From SIG510 sp045540975 (GTDB lineage: Bacteria > Bacillota > Clostridia > Oscillospirales > JAAYXM01): a stretch of 15,254 bases of DNA. Under the pieces are notes generated by a model. That model saw nothing but the letters and a program-made list of their open reading frames with translations. It did no database searches and had not been told where the DNA came from. Positions 13,014 to 15,254 of this stretch are shown here, in pieces. A program made the translations under genes and the position numbers. Each line of letters starts with the position of its first letter. The stretch's first letter is position 1. Location: contig JAZQIE010000009.1 in NCBI GenBank assembly GCA_045540975.1, forward strand, positions 1 to 15,254, read 5' to 3'.

Positions 13014-15254
13014 TTAAACTTTTTCGTGGGTGTCGATCATTTCGATGTTGCCGTTCGGGCAGCGGTTGTAGCACATACCACAAGCGACACACTTGTCGGA
13101 ATTGATCTGGACAGCGTCAGCCTTGATGATGAACGGAGCGAAGTCGGTGCAGATGGTCTTACAGAGCTGGCAGCCCTCACCGCAACCGCACTGCAAGCAG
13201 CGGGATGCTTCTGCAACTGCTTCTTCCTCGGTCATGACGCGGCGGTAGGTGGAGAAGTTCTTGATGCGCTCTGCACCTTCAGCGGTCTCGAGGTTGACTG
13301 CTTCACCGTCGGTGAAGTACGGGTTACGATGGAGGACCTTCTGAGCGTCCACAATCGGGAATTCGCCAACAAACTCAACGGTCGGCTTGCCGCCGGTGAG
13401 GGTGCTGTCGATGCTGTATGCCGCACGGCGACCGTCAGCGACAGCGGAGATGATGTTACGGACTTCGACAGCGTCGCCGCCTGCGAAGACGAAGTTATCG
13501 TTGGTGAGGGTGTCACGGTCAACCGCGATCATGCCCTTCTTGTCGCAGATGAGTTCTGCGGTTGCCGCTGCATCCGGCTTCTGGCCGACAGCGGAGATGA
13601 CACAGTCACACGGCAGGGTGAAGACCGCATCGGAAACACATTCCGGACGACGGCGGCCGCTTGCATCAGCATCGCCGAGGACCTGAGTGCTCATCTTGAT
13701 AGCGGAGACCTTGGAGCCGTCCTTTACGATTTCAACCGGGCTGACCAGGTACATAATCTTAACGCCTTCTGCCTCTGCCTCAGCGATTTCGTCGCCGGTT
13801 GCCGGCATTTCGTCACGGGTGCGGCGGTAAGCGATGTAAACTTCCTTCGCGCCAAGGCGGAGTGCGCTGCGAGCAGCGTCAACAGCGGTGAAGCCGCCGC
13901 CAAGAACGACAACGCGTTCACCGACAACCGGTTTCTTGCCGTCGTAAACTTCCTTGAGGAAGTCAACAGCGGAGATGACGCCTTCCGCATCTTCGCCCGG
14001 GACACCCGGCAGAGTGCCGACCTGAGCACCGATGCCTGCAAAGACAGCGTCAAAGCCGTCCTTCTTGAGGGACTCAACGGTGATGTCCTTACCGAAGACA
14101 ACGCCGGTCTTAACGGTAACGCCCATGGACTCGAGGAGAGCAAATTCAGCGTCGATTGCGCCCTTATCCATACGGAAGTCCGGAATTGCGAAGCGCATCA
14201 TACCGCCGAGGTATGCTTCTTTTTCAAAGATGGTGACAGAGTAGCCTGCCTTTGCGAGGTACCATGCTGCGGAGAAGCCTGCCGGACCCGAGCCGATGAC
14301 AGCAACGCACTTGCCGTTGTTCTCAGCCTTTGCGGTGTTCGGCTTCCAGCCGTTCTTCTTAGCCTGATCGATTGCGAATTCCTTCAAATCACGAATCTGA
14401 ATTGCACGACCGGTCACGCCGCGGGTACAAGCAAGTTCACACGGATGGCTGCAAACCAGACCGCAGATGCTCTGCAGCGGTGCTGCGCCAACGATGAGGT
14501 TGTATGCTTCTTCGTATTCGCCTTCCGCGATTTTGTGGATGTAAGCCTGAGCCGGAACGTGAGCCGGGCAAGCGCCCTTACACGGAGCAGCAAGCTCTTC
14601 CTTGATATGTGCATAGCCGTGGTACAGGGTGACATCCTGTGCGCTTCTGACGTGTGGAACGATCAGGTCGCGCATATCACGGGTGGTCTTGTAGCCATGG
14701 GACTGCATGAATTCACGGACACCGTCGATGAGGTCACCGATGAAGCCGTAACCGGAAATCAGGGTTTCGGAGCAGATACCGATCATATCGGCACCGCACA
14801 TGAACATTTCGATTGCATCATGCCAGTTACGGATACCGCCTGCCATCATGATCTTGCCTTCCGGACCGTTGACCTTACGGATTTCGTAAGTATCGCGGAG
14901 CGCGAGCGGCTTGACCCAGCTGCCGCAGTGGCAGGACATGGAGATTTCGTCCTGGAGATGGTACGGAGCGCGGTTCGGCTCATCAATGTTAATCGGCGGG
15001 ATTGCCATACGGTTGGAAGTACCGCCGACAGCATCTGCGCCTGCAGCGTACAGAGCGGTTGCAACCTTAGCGATCTGGCCGCCTTCCGGAGTCAGCTTAA
15101 CAAAGAGCGGAATGGAGATTTCCTTCTTGATTGCGCGAACGATTTCGGAAACCGCTTCCGCGTTCTGGCCCAGGCTTGCGCCGGTCTTCTTAGCGGATGC
15201 GTTTTCGTCACCGGAGGAGAGCTGGAGGTTGAAGGACATGTTCGGGCAGCACAT
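13014..15254 (-). CDS. DPD-type FMN barrel fused to GltD/PreT-like flavoprotein and ferredoxin (N-terminus beyond window)
   Basis: A large iron-sulfur flavoprotein of which 746 residues are visible. Residues 1-185 are the second half of a dihydropyrimidine-dehydrogenase-like FMN barrel (FVKLTPEGGQIA, WVKPLALR, MMAGGIRNW, GADMIGICSE). Residues about 220-300 form a GltD-like Fe-S domain with C225, C229, C264, C268, C272 and C276. Residues 315-620 bind FAD (GSGPAG 321-326; AGGDAV 591-596) and NAD(P)H (LGGGFTAVDAA 451-461). The tail has a Cys cluster (C686-C702) and a 4Fe-4S motif CVACGMCYNRCP (722-733). Electrons would pass from NAD(P)H through FAD and Fe-S to FMN. The first visible ATG lies at the window edge inside the MCCPN stretch that aligns with the NxSCP motif of DPD, so the protein starts further upstream. 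It equals PreA and PreT in one chain. The substrate is uncertain. Confidence 0.9.
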   Translation of the reverse strand: MCCPNMSFNLQLSSGDENASAKKTGASLGQNAEAVSEIVRAIKKEISIPLFVKLTPEGGQIAKVATALYAAGADAVGGTSNRMAIPPINIDEPNRAPYHLQDEISMSCHCGSWVKPLALRDTYEIRKVNGPEGKIMMAGGIRNWHDAIEMFMCGADMIGICSETLISGYGFIGDLIDGVREFMQSHGYKTTRDMRDLIVPHVRSAQDVTLYHGYAHIKEELAAPCKGACPAHVPAQAYIHKIAEGEYEEAYNLIVGAAPLQSICGLVCSHPCELACTRGVTGRAIQIRDLKEFAIDQAKKNGWKPNTAKAENNGKCVAVIGSGPAGFSAAWYLAKAGYSVTIFEKEAYLGGMMRFAIPDFRMDKGAIDAEFALLESMGVTVKTGVVFGKDITVESLKKDGFDAVFAGIGAQVGTLPGVPGEDAEGVISAVDFLKEVYDGKKPVVGERVVVLGGGFTAVDAARSALRLGAKEVYIAYRRTRDEMPATGDEIAEAEAEGVKIMYLVSPVEIVKDGSKVSAIKMSTQVLGDADASGRRRPECVSDAVFTLPCDCVISAVGQKPDAAATAELICDKKGMIAVDRDTLTNDNFVFAGGDAVEVRNIISAVADGRRAAYSIDSTLTGGKPTVEFVGEFPIVDAQKVLHRNPYFTDGEAVNLETAEGAERIKNFSTYRRVMTEEEAVAEASRCLQCGCGEGCQLCKTICTDFAPFIIKADAVQINSDKCVACGMCYNRCPNGNIEMIDTHEKV

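Noticed and set aside
13014..15254. Flavoprotein as a complete gene starting with the ATG at 15254
   Set aside because: The FMN barrel would lack its first half, and this Met sits in the conserved NxSCP-like motif, so the gene continues past the edge.

Overview
The window looks like a chromosomal piece of an anaerobic, low-to-moderate GC Gram-positive bacterium of the Clostridia (Oscillospiraceae/Christensenellales-like). This rests on the gene families (LplB/LplC-type sugar permeases, an AraC regulator with a membrane anchor, a Cof-type HAD phosphatase, a YtcJ-like amidohydrolase, a DPD/GltD-type iron-sulfur flavoprotein), on strong AGGAGG ribosome binding sites, on several GTG/TTG starts, and on sigma-A promoters with 17-base spacers. 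No rRNA, tRNA, CRISPR array or insertion sequence was seen. All genes but one read on the minus strand.

Left edge (1-1000) is visibly more AT-rich than the rest. It holds a two-gene unit: a small XRE-type helix-turn-helix protein with a TTG start, and a DNA adenine methyltransferase of the D12 class that runs off the left edge. This resembles a restriction-modification unit with a controller protein, probably acquired horizontally. A structured stretch with three copies of an AAAAGACC/GGTCTTTT motif (1021-1153) separates it from the next block.

Block 2 (1153-5705) holds an amino-acid ABC importer read in the order lipoprotein, permease, ATPase. It is followed, after a perfect terminator hairpin, by a GNAT acetyltransferase translationally coupled (ATGA overlap) to a 530-residue fusion of a nitrilase-type amidase with a glycerophosphodiester phosphodiesterase. 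Both halves keep their catalytic residues.

Block 3 (5671-9520) holds two carbohydrate ABC permeases (LplB- and LplC/YtcP-like), a 390-base leader with a large hairpin, and an AraC-family regulator anchored by two membrane helices but without the usual extracellular sensor domain. No sugar-binding protein gene is present in the window. A divergent promoter region separates the regulator from a plus-strand HAD phosphatase.

Block 4 (10526-15254) is a minus-strand run: a DPD-type FMN barrel fused to a GltD/PreT-like NAD(P)H:flavin module and a ferredoxin tail (N-terminus beyond the right edge), an SDR resembling fructuronate reductases of the YjmF/UxuB type, an internal terminator, and a YtcJ-like metal-dependent amidohydrolase. 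It may be a catabolic operon, but its substrate cannot be read from the sequence.
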